A program made the translations under genes and the position numbers. Positions 34,741-47,299 of a stretch of 64,000 bases of DNA are shown piece after piece. Below the pieces are notes generated by a model. It had not been told where the DNA came from. It ran no database searches and worked only from the letters and a program-made list of their open reading frames with translations. Location: contig CM059574.1 in assembly GCA_030386875.1 (NCBI GenBank), positions 4,967,934-5,031,933 on the forward strand, given 5' to 3'. The stretch is from Morinoia aosen. Lineage: Eukaryota > Arthropoda > Malacostraca > Amphipoda > Talitridae. How positions within the stretch are numbered: the stretch's first letter is position 1; every line of letters begins with the position of its first letter.

Positions 34741-34867
34741 CCTGGCGTGCAGGAGGGATTTTGCCAAAACTACGATTGTTGGCCAACACGACGAATTTAC
34801 AAATGGCTGAACGTTTCGACAGCTCCATTGTTTTAATATTTATGTACCGAACTCTAAGTGTTAATTA

Positions 34868-35320
34868 TTGGCTTTAAAGATAACTAAGGGTAATTTATTC
34901 ACTATAGTGATGTCAAACTGCGAAAGAACCAGGATTATTAAGATTTTTAAACTTATATTGATTAGTGTGAAAGACCCTGTAAGTTGGAAAGAATTTCAGT
35001 TCAAGCATTCCTCTTGGATTTCATCTGCAATCTGGCGTATGCTCTCTATATCAGAGAAATGCGACTTTACTGTTCGTTTACATGATTCGCACATGACTGC
35101 AGCTATATATAGTCAAACAAATCTTCGTAATTTAAAATGCACTTCTATCATCAAAGAAAAACGTGTCTTAAATAAAACTTAATCGTGCTTCCAGTTGCAA
35201 ACTGTGTAGTCTCAAAATATATAATTGGTCTTCATCAACTTGTCATGTTTGCTTTTATGTTGTTTCAGATGCTGAATACAACACTCGAGAACGAAACGTT
35301 CATTATAATGAATCGGTTTT
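34868..35320 (+). pseudogene. Penelope-like element fragment, endonuclease end (locus 5)
   Basis: The plus frame 34868-35182 includes SEKCDFTVRLHDSHMTA, then a Leu-Lys-Cys-Thr-Ser-Ile stretch and KEKRVLNKT, the C-terminal part of a Penelope GIY-YIG domain (HAEKC...L.DF..... ILESL.I...kp.LN). A tail with TTTCAGATGCTGAATACA then CTCGAGAACGAAACG follows at 35265-35305, like the tail of locus 4. The finger and GIY-YIG core are lost. Confidence 0.6.
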
Positions 35321-36608
35321 CAAACTAGCTCCGTTTAATTAAAGCCTATCAATGAATATTGAATTGAAGCTCATTGTCATCTTATTCATTGCCGATTCAA
35401 CAATAACAAAATAGCATAACATCGTGTCCTGGTAGTTGGCTAGAGTCTGTTCCGTGAAGAGAAGCATGTTGCTTTGGAAGTGGATGAGTGTTCCGTCTCT
35501 CATTTCAGCTTAATAAAATGAAAAGTATTAGACTAACTCATTTTTACTATCTGGCTCTGGTTGGTAAACAGTCACGATGGTGTCTTTGGCTCGCCTTTGA
35601 CACAGAAAGGATAACTAAAGGGGCCGACGCAGTATGCCATTTCGGCTGTCATGCCTACAGGCTTGCTCGCAGCTACACGTTTTGCTGTGACGCGGCCGAG
35701 ACATGATGCATCGATCACTACCGCAAGTGCAGAGCACCATGTATAATCATCATGTGCCGTGGTGATGACAGCTACATAGACCAGTGTATCGCGCACTTAA
35801 TTGGTCGTACCTGCGTCTGTACGTTACATCAAAGGGAATACATCCCATGTTCTACCATAATTCTGACGTAATCCTGCGTTAATATTTAGTTAAAACAAGC
35901 GAACGGAAGACAGAATCTAAAACCGCCACTCCTCGTACTTCAGCGCTAGCTAAGCGACGCTGTTAGCGATGGGTGAAGCCGGCATTGAAGCATTCAGCTT
36001 CAAGTGCCGAAAATCTTGATCGGCTAGAAAACTGTGTGTGTGTGTGAAGGAAAGGGAGGGGAGGTTGTGTCAGAAGTGAGTGGATGTGATGTACGTCGAG
36101 GTTGCGAATGGGGGTTGAGTTAATGAGGTTGAGCGTAGAGTTTGTGTTTGGGGCTGTATGTGTATGAGGGTTCTCATGTGAAGGTTGTGTGTGTGAAAAG
36201 GAGGGAAGTGGCATGGGGGTTACATGGGGATTTGTGAATTGGGGTTGTGTGAGTATGGTTGTGTGTGTAGGTGGTGAATGAGGATTATTGAGAAGAGGTT
36301 GCTTGCGGGGATTGTATGTAGGAGTTATGCGTGGAAGTCGAATAAGGAGAGTTGTGGTAAGGGAGAGGGTATGTGTAAGCTGTGTTTGTGAAATCTTATG
36401 GAGAAACACGCATGTAAACGTTGAAAAGCACGCAATGTACTCGTACTGAAAGTGTTTCCGTCATGACTCACAGTAAGCTTGTTTTATTCTGCACTTTTCT
36501 CATACGGTCGACTAGGTCTTAAAAAACGTACTATTTCAATTGCATTATTTTGTGGGACGGGCTCTTTTTAAATGTCGCATTGATTTTATAGTACTGCTAC
36601 AGCTCTGC
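35321..36608. other. no gene recognised; contains a C-depleted tract
   Basis: No gene seen. At about 36030-36400 the plus strand is almost devoid of C and is built of loose GGGTTGTGTGTG/GGAGGG words, a degenerate strand-asymmetric repeat. The minus frame over it (35963-36409, Thr/Pro/His rich) is a consequence of that composition. Confidence 0.5.
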
Positions 36609-39600
36609 AGTGCTCCACTGACTGCAAGTACTGCACCATTGACTGCAAGTACTGCACAACTGACTGCAAGTACTGCGCCACTGACTGCAAGTACTGCACC
36701 ACTGACTGCAAGTACTGCACCAGTGACTGCAAGTACTGCACCACTGACTGCAAGTACTGCACCACTGACTGCAAGTACTGCACCACTGATTGCATGTACT
36801 GCACCATTGACTGCAGGTACTGCACCACTGACTGCAAGTACTGCACCACTGACTGCAGGTACTGCACCACTGATTGCAAGTACTGCACCAGTGACTGCAG
36901 GTACTGCACCACTAATTGTAAGTACGGCACCATTGACTGCGAGTACTGCACCACTGACTGCAGGTACTGCACCACTGACTGCAAGTACTGCACCACTGAC
37001 TGCAAGTACTGCACCACTGACTGCAGGTGCTGCACCATTGACTGCGAGTACTGCACCATTGACTGCGAGTACTGCACCACTGACTGCAAGTACTGCACCA
37101 CTGACTGCGAGTACTGCACCATTGACTGCAAGTACTGCACCACTAATTGCAAGTACTGCACCACTGACTGCAGGTACTGCACCACTGACTGCAAGTGCTG
37201 CACCATTGACTGCAGGTACTGCACCACTGACTGCAAGTACTGCACCACTGACTGCAAGTATTGCACCACTGACTTCAAGTACTGCACCATTGACTGCGAG
37301 TACTGCACCATTGACTGCGAGTACTGCACCATTGACTGCGAGTACTGCACCATTGACTGCAAGTACTGCACCACTGACTGCAAGTACTGCACCAGTGACT
37401 GCAAGTACTGCACCACTGACTGCAGGTGCTGCACCATTGACTGCAAGTACTGCACCACTGACTGCAAGTACTGCACCACTGACTGCAGGTACTGTACCAA
37501 TGACTGCGAGTACTGCACCATTGACTGCGAGTACTGCACCAGTGACTGCAAGTACCGCACCAGTGACTGCAAGTACTGCACCATTGACTGCAAGTACAGC
37601 ACCAGAGACTGCGAGTACTGCACCATTGACTGCAAGTACTTCAACCTTGATTGCGAGTACTGCACCACTGATGGCGAGTACTGCACCACTGACTGCAAGT
37701 ACTGCACCACTGACTGCAAGTACTGCACCATTGACTGCGAGTACTGCACCATTGACTGCAAGTACTGCACCACTGACTGCAAGTACTGCACCATTGACTG
37801 CGAGTACTGCACCATTGACTGCGAGTACTGCACCACTGACTGCAAGTACTGCACCACTGACTGCAAGTACTGCACCACTGATGGCGAGTACTGCACCACT
37901 GACTGCAAGTACTGCACCACTGACTGCAAGTACTGCACCACTGATGGCGAGTACTGCACCACTGACTGCAAGTACTGCACCACTGACTGCAAGTACTGCA
38001 CCATTGACTGCGAGTACTGCACCATTGACTGCGAGTACTGCACCATTGACTGCGAGTACTGCACCATTGACTGCGAGTACTGCACCATTGACTGCGAGTA
38101 CTGCACCAGTGACTGCAAGTACCGCACCAGTGACTGCAAGTACTGCACCATTGACTGCAAGTACAGCACCAGAGACTGCGAGTACTGCACCATTGACTGC
38201 AAGTACTTCAACCTTGATTGCGAGTACTGCACCACTGATGGCGAGTACTGCACCACTGACTGCAAGTACTGCACCACTGACTGCAAGTACTGCACCATTG
38301 ACTGCGAGTACTGCACCATTGACTGCGAGTACTGCACCATTGACTGCGAGTACTGCACCACTGACTGCAAGTACTGCACCACTGACTGCAAGTACTGCAC
38401 CATTGACTGCGAGTACTGCACCATTGACTGCGAGTACTGCACCATTGACTGCGAGTACTGCACCACTGACTGCAAGTACTGCACCACTGACTGCAAGTAC
38501 TGCACCACTGACTGCAAGTACTGCACCACTGACTGCAAGTACTGCACCACTGACTGCAAGTACTGCACCACTGACTGCAAGTACTGCACCATTGACTGCG
38601 AGTACTGCACCATTGACTGCGAGTACTGCACCATTGACTGCGAGTACTGCACCATTGACTGCAAGTACTGCACCACTGACTGCAAGTACTGCACCACTGA
38701 TTGCAAGTACTGCACCACTGACTGCAAGTACTGCACCATTGACTGCAAGTACTGCAACATTGATTGCGAGTACTGCACCACTGACTGCGAGTACTGCACC
38801 ATTGACTGCAAGTACTGCAACATTGATTGCGAGTACTGCACCACTGACTGCGAGTACTACACCATTGACTGCGAGTACTGCACCAGTGACTGCAAGTACC
38901 GCACCAGTGACTGCAAGTACTGCACCATTGACTGCAAGTACAGCACCAGAGACTGCGAGTACTGCACCATTGACTGCAAGTACTTCAACCTTGATTGCGA
39001 GTACTGCACCACTGATGGCGAGTACTGCACCACTGACTGCAAGTACTGCACCACTGACTGCAAGTACTGCACCATTGACTGCGAGTACTGCACCATTGAC
39101 TGCGAGTACTGCACCATTGACTGCGAGTACTGCACCATTGACTGCGAGTACTGCACCACTGACTGCGAGTACTGCACCATTGACTGCGAGTACTGCACCA
39201 TTGACTGCGAGTACTGCACCATTGACTGCGAGTACTGCACCATTGACTGCGAGTACTGCACCATTGACTGCGAGTACTGCACCAGTGACTGCAAGTACAG
39301 CACCATTGACTGCAAGTACTGCACCATTGACTGCGAGTACTGCACCAGTGACTGCAAGTACTGCACCACTGACTGCAAGTACAGCACCATTGACTGCAAG
39401 TACTGCACCATTGACTGCGAGTACTGCACCATTGACTGCAAGTACTGCACCACTGACTGCGAGTACTGCACCACTGACTGCGAGTACTGCACCATTGACT
39501 GCGAGTACTGCACCAGTGACTGCAAGTACCGCACCAGTGACTGCTGCAAGTACTGCACCATTGACTGCGAGTACTGCACCAGTGACTGCAAGTACCGCAC

Positions 39601-41379
39601 CAGTGACTGCAAGTACTGCACCATTGACTGCGAGTACTGCACCACTGACTGCAAGTACTGCACCACTGACTGCAAGTACTGCACCATTGACTGCGAGTAC
39701 TGCACCATTGACTGCGAGTACTGCACCATTGACTGCAAGTACTGCACCACTGACTGCGAGTACTGCACCATTGACTGCGAGTACTGCACCATTGACTGCG
39801 AGTACTGCACCACTGACTGCGAGTACTGCACCATTGACTGCGAGTACTGCACCAGTGACTGCAAGTACCGCACCAGTGACTGCTGCAAGTACTGCACCAT
39901 TGACTGCGAGTACTGCACCAGTGACTGCAAGTACCGCACCAGTGACTGCGAGTACTGCACCATTGACTGCGAGTACTGCACCATTGACTGCGAGTACTGC
40001 ACCATTGACTGCGAGTACTGCACCATTGACTGCGAGTACTGCACCATTGACTGCGAGTACTGCACCATTGACTGGGAGTACTGCACCATTGACTGGGAGT
40101 ACTGCACCATTGACTGCAAGTACTGCACCATTGACTGCGAGTACTGCACCATTGACTGCGAGTACTGCACCACTGACTGCGAGTACTGCACCATTGACTG
40201 CAAGTACTGCACCACTGACTGCGAGTACTGCACCACTGACTGCAAGTACTGCACCATTGACTGCGAGTACTGCACCACTGACTGCGAGTACTGCACCATT
40301 GACTGCGAGTACTGCACCATTGACTGCGAGTACTGCACCACTGACTGCAAGTACTGCACCATTGACTGCGAGTACTGCACCATTGACTGCGAGTACTGCA
40401 CCATTGACTGCAAGTACTGCACCAGTGACTGCAAGTACTGCACCATTGACTGCAAGTACAGCACCAGAGACTGCGAGTACTACACCATTGACTGCAAGTA
40501 CTTCAACCTTGATTGCGAGTACTGCACCACTGATGGCGAGTACTGCACCACTGACTGCGAGTACTGCACCATTGACTGCAAGTACTGCACCACTGACTGC
40601 GAGTACTGCACCATTGACTGCGAGTACTGCACCATTGACTGCAATTACTGCACCACTGACTGCAAGTACTGCACCATTGACTGCGAGTACTGCACCATTG
40701 ACTGCGAGTACTGCACCATTGACTGCAAGTACTGCACCACTGACTGCGAGTATTGCACCATTGACTTCGAGTACTGCACCATTGACTGCGAGTACTGCAC
40801 CACTGACTGCGAGTACTGCACCATTGACTGCGAGTACTGCACCAGTGACTGCAAGTACCGCACCAGTGACTGCAAGTACTGCACCATTGACTGCGAGTAC
40901 TGCACCAGTGACTGCAAGTACCGCACCAGTGACTGCAAGTACTGCACCATTGACTGCAAGTACAGCACCAGAGGCTGCGAGTACTGCACCATTGACTGCA
41001 AGTACTTCAACCTTGATTGCGAGTACTGCACCACTGATGGCGAGTACTGCACCACTGACTGCAAGTACTGCACCACTGACTGCAAGTACTGCACCATTGA
41101 CTGCGAGTACTGCACCATTGACTGCGAGTACTGCACCATTGACTGCAAGTACTGCACCACTGACTGCCAGTAACTGCACCACTGACTGCAAGTACTGCAC
41201 CATTGACTGCAAGTACTGCAACATTGATTGCGAGTACTGCACCACTGATTGCGAGTACTGCACCATTGACTGCAAGTACTGCAACATTGGCTGCAAGCAC
41301 TGTACCACTGATTGCGAGTACTGCACCATTGACTGCAAGTACTGCACCACTGACTGCCAGTAACTGCACCACTAACCAG
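36609..41379. repeat. 4.8-kb array of a 21-bp minisatellite, about 227 copies
   Basis: Tandem 21-bp unit, CCACTGACTGCAAGTACTGC plus A, with a few recurrent variants (ATT for ACT, GAG for AAG, GAT for GAC). Five of the six frames have no stop in the unit, so frames up to about 1600 codons appear on both strands (PLTASTA and YCTTDCK on plus; AVLAVSG, QYLQSVV and CSTCSQW on minus). Variants recur in blocks, giving higher-order repeats. Two 3-bp insertions (GACTGCTGCAAG at about 39539 and 39880) and two 22-bp units (CCAGTAACTG at about 41167 and 41357) break the period. I find no signal that any frame is used. Confidence 0.97.
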
Positions 41380-43399
41380 TAATGGCACTGTCAGTTACGA
41401 CGCATTTTACTTGTCAATTATCAAGTATTAGACCGTAATACGTACGGTATTCACATTTACTCACTCCCAATAAGATTTTGTTCAACTCAGTGGCGTTGAT
41501 CTACAAACGTACGTATAAACGAACGTACATACTAATGTACATATGTACTTACGTGCGCAGTTCGAACAGTTCGCAAGAGCACACAGGCTGACTTTGAGGG
41601 ACGAATTAAGTATGGAAACGTTGCACCGTCTCAGTGGTTCGTATTTTTTGCCCACCTACGGGACGGGCGACACTCATGAGTGAATATCAACTATGGATTC
41701 TTAATGTTCAGATTTTTTAAATCCAATGTAATACATTTCATGTATTATCTTTATTGGAAATGAACTGTTTTTATTTATTTCTCTTCATCCCATACAAATA
41801 TACTTTCGCATAGCTTGGCAGGCCTGGGAAGTACGTCTGGCAGGTACATCGCCATCCGACCTTACTAGCAGTCATTTTTTTTATATTATATTAGCCCGAC
41901 TCATGCTTCATATGAACCCCGTCGCTACGTCGAGGTCTATTCGATCTTAATAATTAATAAATCTGACAAGTGTCACCTGAAGACGTCAAGCGCTCTCGCT
42001 TCAACTCATATTTGTTCATGTATCTTTATATGAAATATTTCATCATTTCCTCGTGTGAAAAAAAATTCCGCATAATAAACTCCAAAATTAATTTTAAAAT
42101 GAAATAAAATATGTCAAATATTGGCTGTATAAAACTATCTGTACAAAATAGGAATGTCTTTCGAATGTAGAAAATTCCTCAGAATAAACTGTCAATTCCT
42201 TCGACATTACTTCATACCTTTACGATAAAATTGCCATAAAACGATTACAAAAATATTTTCTTGCATAAAATAGCCCACGAATTGTATGTTATTGTTTGAG
42301 AATAAAGTTAATGATCTCTAGAAAAAACTAATATTCTCATCAGTTAACGTGAAGTTTTCCTCACCATGCACTCTGTACGCTGATAGAAAAGAAAGTTTCC
42401 TCCTATCAGCTCAAAGTTCGAAAGCTTTCATAGCTGTTTATTAATAAGAAACTGAAGCTGATAACGCTTCAGCAGCGACATCAATATGTTCAATGCAATC
42501 AATAACATTAAAGTGACTCATTTCACGACTCTAGTTATCCGTAGTTACACATTTATGAGAAAGACTGTTTATTATTTACAAACTCCGGAGAAAAGTTGCT
42601 AGAATTTCGATAATTTCGATAAAATTTTGTAAAAATATTTTCATTTGTTTGAAATTGACACAGAGTTAAAAAAAGTTTAGATTACGACGCAATGCTGGGA
42701 AAATGCTTAATAAAACGTGTCACGAGCTTCAGAGGCTAGAATGGTTATTTGATAATGTTAAAAAGTTTAATTAGCGAAGAACACGTGCATATTCGCACAC
42801 TTTCAGATTGTACCGTTCATGCAGTTTTCTAAAATACGTGAGTGAAAAAATGAGAAGTGAAGAGCCTTTTCGCAGACTTGGAAGCCATCACGGGGAACTC
42901 TGCTCTCTACAGCAACACTCGAATCAGTTCGATGCTGTTCGGAACTGCGAGGTCTTCTTTAATTTTCTTCGTCGCACCCCGAAATGAAGGTGAGATCGAC
43001 CAGGAGATCCTCCCAGTTCATCTTCACAGTAAATTTAACACTAATTCAAGCATTTCTTGGCAAGGCTTCCTAACCTACCCTGTCAATTATGAAAGTCACC
43101 GTATGTTTAAAAAACTTACTAGACTTGGTTCATTTGAGCCGATAGTTTTATGTTATCGACACTGTCCACGCCGTTACTCATTTGAGCCAATAATTTTATA
43201 TTATCGACAATGTCCACGCCGTTACTGCATTTTCATTTTATAAAAAACATATTACTAAAATGGCGGTAAAAATTCACATAACTATACAGGTCTCTTAGAT
43301 AAATTCATACAATGACCTCAAGGAAAAGTAACAAAACTTTGAAACTATGACAATATATTCAGCAGACCAGGAGAGCAAACGTTTTATTCAATAGGACTA
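41380..43399. other. no gene recognised
   Basis: AT-rich. A cluster of ACGTAC/GTAC words lies at about 41505-41560. A 128-codon frame at 42857-43243 ends in a twofold tandem duplication of about 50 bp (about 43125-43230, CACTGTCCACGCCGTTAC shared) and has no motif I recognise. Confidence 0.45.
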
Positions 43400-44230
43400 C
43401 TTTCAGATAAGATGACGGCTACTAATCTTTTTCTAATGCTGGACTCGGCGCGAATGACTTCTGCCGTTTCCAACGACTCCATGCCTTTTTGAGGGCCCTA
43501 ACAAGGGTTGTGACACTGTTGTGACGTTTCGTACAACCTTTACCTTGAATTTGTGACAAAAATAATACTCCAACAGGTTATGCCAGGCAGGTTGGAAGGC
43601 CAAAAGTCATTCTTCTAGAATGGCAAATCAGACCTTTCGAACAAATAAACAGTTGGAACATAAACCTTTATTTGAGGGTCTAGCCTTCATCCATGAAATA
43701 ATTTCTGTTTGCAAGACGTTGCAGTAAGATTCGGTACTGAGTTTTTCGGTGTCAGCGAAAAAATGAGTGAAAATATCACCCTCACTCGAAACCACACAAA
43801 GGGTTAGACGCCAGCTGGCTTCTTCTGGGTCATCGAAGGCTGAAAATCAGTGCTCGAGCAGGCAACCCAGCGATCATTACGTTCGTTACGCGCCGACTGT
43901 AAAAATCTTCTCATCATAATAGAACTTGGTATTAGATTAGTTAGACTTCAACCAGTTCAGAACTTCCTTGTACCGCTCGAAACGAACTTCTTTTATCTTA
44001 TTAGTTTTTAAAAGTTTTCTCCCTTGTGCATAAGAGGATAGGCCTAAGTCTTTGATCGATCTGTGAATTGTCAGGATACTGACTAGTCTCTTCTTGGCCA
44101 ATGGCGGTAATGCACGATTGCATTGGCCTTGAAGCTTTTTTTGACGCTAACTAGAGAGCAGGGTTTACGAATTTCATCTTTTGTGGTATATGGGTGATTT
44201 TGGACAGATTCATGAAAATGCTTAAAACGT
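43400..44230 (-). pseudogene. Tc1/mariner-superfamily transposase with NDRWxA motif, decayed copy 2
   Basis: Longer relative of 34213-34740. Minus-strand fragments in order are RSIKDLGLSSYAQGRKLL (helix-turn-helix region, about 44010-44070), RFERYKEVLNWLKSN, YDEKIFTVG, NDRWVACSSTDFQP, then after a shift VVSSEGDIFTHFFAD and TESYCNVLQTEIISWMKAR. Later comes KRHNSVTTLVRALKKAWSR near the C-terminal end. The acidic residue of the DEK motif is the expected first catalytic Asp. Several stops and shifts; inactive. Confidence 0.75.
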
Positions 44231-44997
44231 GGTAAAGTGGCCTAGAATACCGAAGATATTTCTTAAATAAAGGCTTGGCTTCGGCCCGCGAGACGTTCTC
44301 ACATACAGAAGTTAGACGTTTCGTCTGCTACATTGCGTAATGTTTATGAAACAACTTTATATGTAAATTGCCGTCTTTATAGATAACTAACCAGAACTGA
44401 TGCACTTCACAGTTGACCACTGTTAAAATAATCAGAATAACCTATGTGTTTAAATTTATTTGGATATGTAACACCCTATTCACGTGAGCCTTATTCTTTT
44501 CTTCATTCATTTCAATGTCTATCATGATTATCATTTTTTTTCTAGTTCATGTTCTATTAAATCGGTGCGATTATATAAAATATAAACAATTTCCATTGCA
44601 TAAATTTCAAATTCATCAACAACTTACAAAACACAGCGCCAATTTCCCCTCATGGACAGTTCACTCAGAAGCAATCTGCCAGTGATAAATTAATGTCATA
44701 AATCTCATCTTATGAATGATTGATTGAAATCATACTTGAAATGTTGCTGTTCAAAAAGGAATTACGTAGAAAAGCTTCTACTTAAATAGAATTAAAGCTA
44801 AAGCTCATAAAGAGAACTCGTACACATCGCTTAAAACCAATTTTCATTGTTATTGACCACACTCCATCGGATTATCCTTATTCTCAATTCTTATGCGCAT
44901 TCTTGATTCATACGCGCATTCTTGATTCTTTATAACGAATTCTTGATTTTTATTTTCATCATTTATTTTCAATGAATTTTTGGTTATTATTTCATTA
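44231..44997. other. no gene recognised
   Basis: AT-rich linker; a twofold GCGCATTCTTGATTC word occurs near 44895-44925. Nothing else seen. Confidence 0.5.
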
Positions 44998-45345
44998 GGT
45001 CGGATATGGTAAGGTTAAGTTGGGTAAAGTTAGGTAAGGTTAGGTTAGCTTAGATATAGTCAGTAAGGTTAGGTTAGGTCAGGTAAGGTTAGGAAAGGTT
45101 AGGTAAGGTTAGGTATGATTAGGTATGGTTAGGTAAGGTTAGATGAGATCAAGTGAGGTCAGGTCGAATCAGCTGAGGTCAGTCTGGCCAGATGTAGTCA
45201 GGTGGGGCCAGGTTAGGTTAAGTCACTTGAGGTTATGTTAGGTCAAATGATGTCAGGTCAGGTTTGGTTAGGTTAGGTTAGGGAGGGTTGGTCACGTTAG
45301 ATTAGGTTAGGTAAGGTTAGGTTACATAGGGTTACCCTAGGTAAA
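44998..45345 (+). repeat. degenerate TTAGG telomere-like tract
   Basis: About 350 bp of GGTTA/GGTAA/GGTCA pentamers with clear (TTAGG)n patches such as GGTTAGGTTAGGTTAGGGAGG near 45269. TTAGG is the arthropod telomere repeat, so this is an interstitial, decayed telomere-like tract. A CCTAA-orientation tract follows at 47155-47262. Confidence 0.8.
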
Positions 45346-45821
45346 TATTAGTTACCTACTATACTGGGCGCATGTTAGGTATAGCTGTCTGGTTCGGCCA
45401 TGTTTTTCATTCAGAAATAAAATGAAACCATCTTGAAACACTTATGTTCACAAATGGTTTATTATACATGATGCAGTTCTTCCACTCATAAAATTTACAA
45501 GCATACAATTTCCCTTCTGGTACTTAATTCAAAAGTAATCCACCTAGCGCCGTATCTAGAGAAAATGTGATGCAAGGACATTCGTCATCATGTATTCTTA
45601 TAAAGATGACGGTCCTAGTTAGTTGTTATTTGCCAAACTACTCTCAGTCGATAGCCTCTCATGCAGGGTTGTCTCATTGGCATTCTCTGCGGCCAGAGTT
45701 TAGGTTTTTAAATACAACCAGGCAACTCTGCATTTGTGAACCGTTTGGCATTGCCGTACAGTTATAGTCCTAGGAACATCCAAGGTTAATGTTCCTACAT
45801 GTAGGAGGCATTGCCCTAGCC
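45346..45821. other. no gene recognised
   Basis: Unassigned DNA between the TTAGG-like tract and the Harbinger remnant; no motif seen. Confidence 0.5.
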
Positions 45822-45824
45822 TAA

Positions 45825-46803
45825 AGGCCTGTTGACACGGGCAGTGGGCGAGCGCTTCACCATGAGCTCAGTAAAATGCTTGGTCGAGTCAGCGTGTCTA
45901 TACGTCATGGTGCCAGTGGCGCAACACTGATCCCGTAAAATCTTCAGTCTGCTCGTGGAAACGGTTGAAAGTGTATGTATGATGGTGGCTCGGCAACAAG
46001 CAATGGCGCTGGCACTCTCTATAACAGTTGTCGCAGCTATAAGAAAAAAGAAAGAAAAACATTTTATTTCCAATAGAGATGGTACAAAAATACCATCATT
46101 GGTTTTTAAAATATCTTAAAGTTGATACACTTTGGTGATACACACACATGAGTATTGCAATACTCATGTCACTAGTCGAAAAGAATTGATGGAAGGCTAT
46201 GTACGTCTAATCTTGCTTAATCTACATTTGACGATACACAAAATGATAATTATTAGAGACAACACAATTTCATGGACGGTGCATTTTCATTGTGGGTTGA
46301 GAACACCTTTGACAATTTACGTATTCATGATATGAAACTTCGCAATTCGTGACGCCAGGAAATAGTATTAGAATTGTTTGTTTCGGAAGATGTTCAAAAA
46401 TGTCATGTTAAGGAAGCACGAAAAAGATAAATATACATATATATAAGCATGGGGACCACGAAAATTACAAGATTTGTATTTCTAATTAAGAAATTTAACA
46501 TAACGGAAGAGAAGAAACAAAAATGAAAGAGGAAAATGTGGGCAAAGCGCTGGTTAAAAAAAACTTTTCAAGCAGCTACAGGACAATTTTCCAAAAGAAA
46601 GCGTAGGGAAGGAGCAGAGACTATACACCCTTCTCGTACGACGACTGAAATGGCACTGGCAAGCATTGGATAGCTCGACGAAGACCAAAGCTACACACAC
46701 TGTTGTCTACTGCTCCATTCAGTCTGAAACGAGAGAAAATGGGCGTGGTTTAAGCCTCTCTTTCCTGGTGAAGCGCTTGCCCACTGCCCGTGTCAACAGG
46801 CCT
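45825..46803 (+). mobile_element. PIF/Harbinger remnant with 40-bp terminal inverted repeats
   Basis: Both ends read AGGCCTGTTGACACGGGC, then AGTGGGC and GCGCTTCACCA inward (about 40 bp, one mismatch). They are flanked by a TAA duplication (45822-45824 and 46804-46806), the 3-bp target typical of PIF/Harbinger. Two plus-strand snippets support this: MVARQQAMALALSITVVAAI followed by Lys/Arg (about 45980-46040), and RKMWAKRWLKKTFQAATG (about 46515-46570). These correspond to the Ala/Leu-rich lead and the RRxWVRPWL motif at the start of Harbinger nucleases. The rest of the nuclease is deleted and another repeat is inserted between the two snippets. Confidence 0.8.
46050..46450. repeat. dispersed repeat copy 2, nested in Harbinger remnant
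   Basis: Related to 33762-34212. It interrupts the Harbinger reading between its Lys-rich stretch and the WAKRW motif, so it inserted after the Harbinger. Contains the palindrome GAGTATTGCAATACTC. Confidence 0.7.
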
Positions 46804-46824
46804 TAAGGCGTGTATGTCCGGGAG

Positions 46825-46880
46825 GCACAGACTCCAATCTCGCAGGATTTCTACCCCGCCCAGCCCTCTCCCTCCACCTC
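46825..46880 (+). repeat. 56-bp inverted repeat, left arm
   Basis: GCACAGACTCCAATCTCGCA onward to CCCTCCACCTC; reverse complement of 47300-47355 with one mismatch seen. The pair encloses the CCTAA-like tract. Confidence 0.85.
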
Positions 46881-47154
46881 TGTGTTGCTACATAAAGTTG
46901 GCATTCGCGCCAATTATTTAACTATGTAATAATTCTGAGGTTTATTAACCTATCTGTTCGTTATACAGTTATTATTAATCACTGCATTATAAACACTACA
47001 AGTACTTAGTAAGTAGATACTACAGCGGAATACCAAAGTTAACCTGTATTAAATCATTATAATAAGTTTTTACAACGACCGCTGGTGTTTGGCTATTCGA
47101 CCCTCCATCTCGGCACGCAAAACAGGCATTTTTAAACTTTTTATAGTTAACCTT

Positions 47155-47262
47155 AAACTAACTGAACTTGGCCTAACCTAACCCAACCTTACCTAACTTA
47201 ACCTAACCTCTTAACCTAACTTAACTTAACTTGACCTAACCTAAATTAATTCAACCTAACAT
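47155..47262 (-). repeat. degenerate CCTAA telomere-like tract
   Basis: About 100 bp of CCTAA/CTTAA/CCTTA pentamers, the complement of the TTAGG-like tract at 44998-45345. Confidence 0.75.
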
Positions 47263-47299
47263 TTCTGTAGCTGCTTGGAGGTGGTGCTGTAGCTGCTTG

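Noticed and set aside
36540-41388. Several very long frames (up to about 1600 codons) on both strands
   Set aside because: They are produced by a stop-free 21-bp unit; five frames are open at once and none shows codon or start preference.
42857-43243. 128-codon plus frame as a host gene
   Set aside because: Its end overlaps a 50-bp tandem duplication and no motif or splice context supports it.
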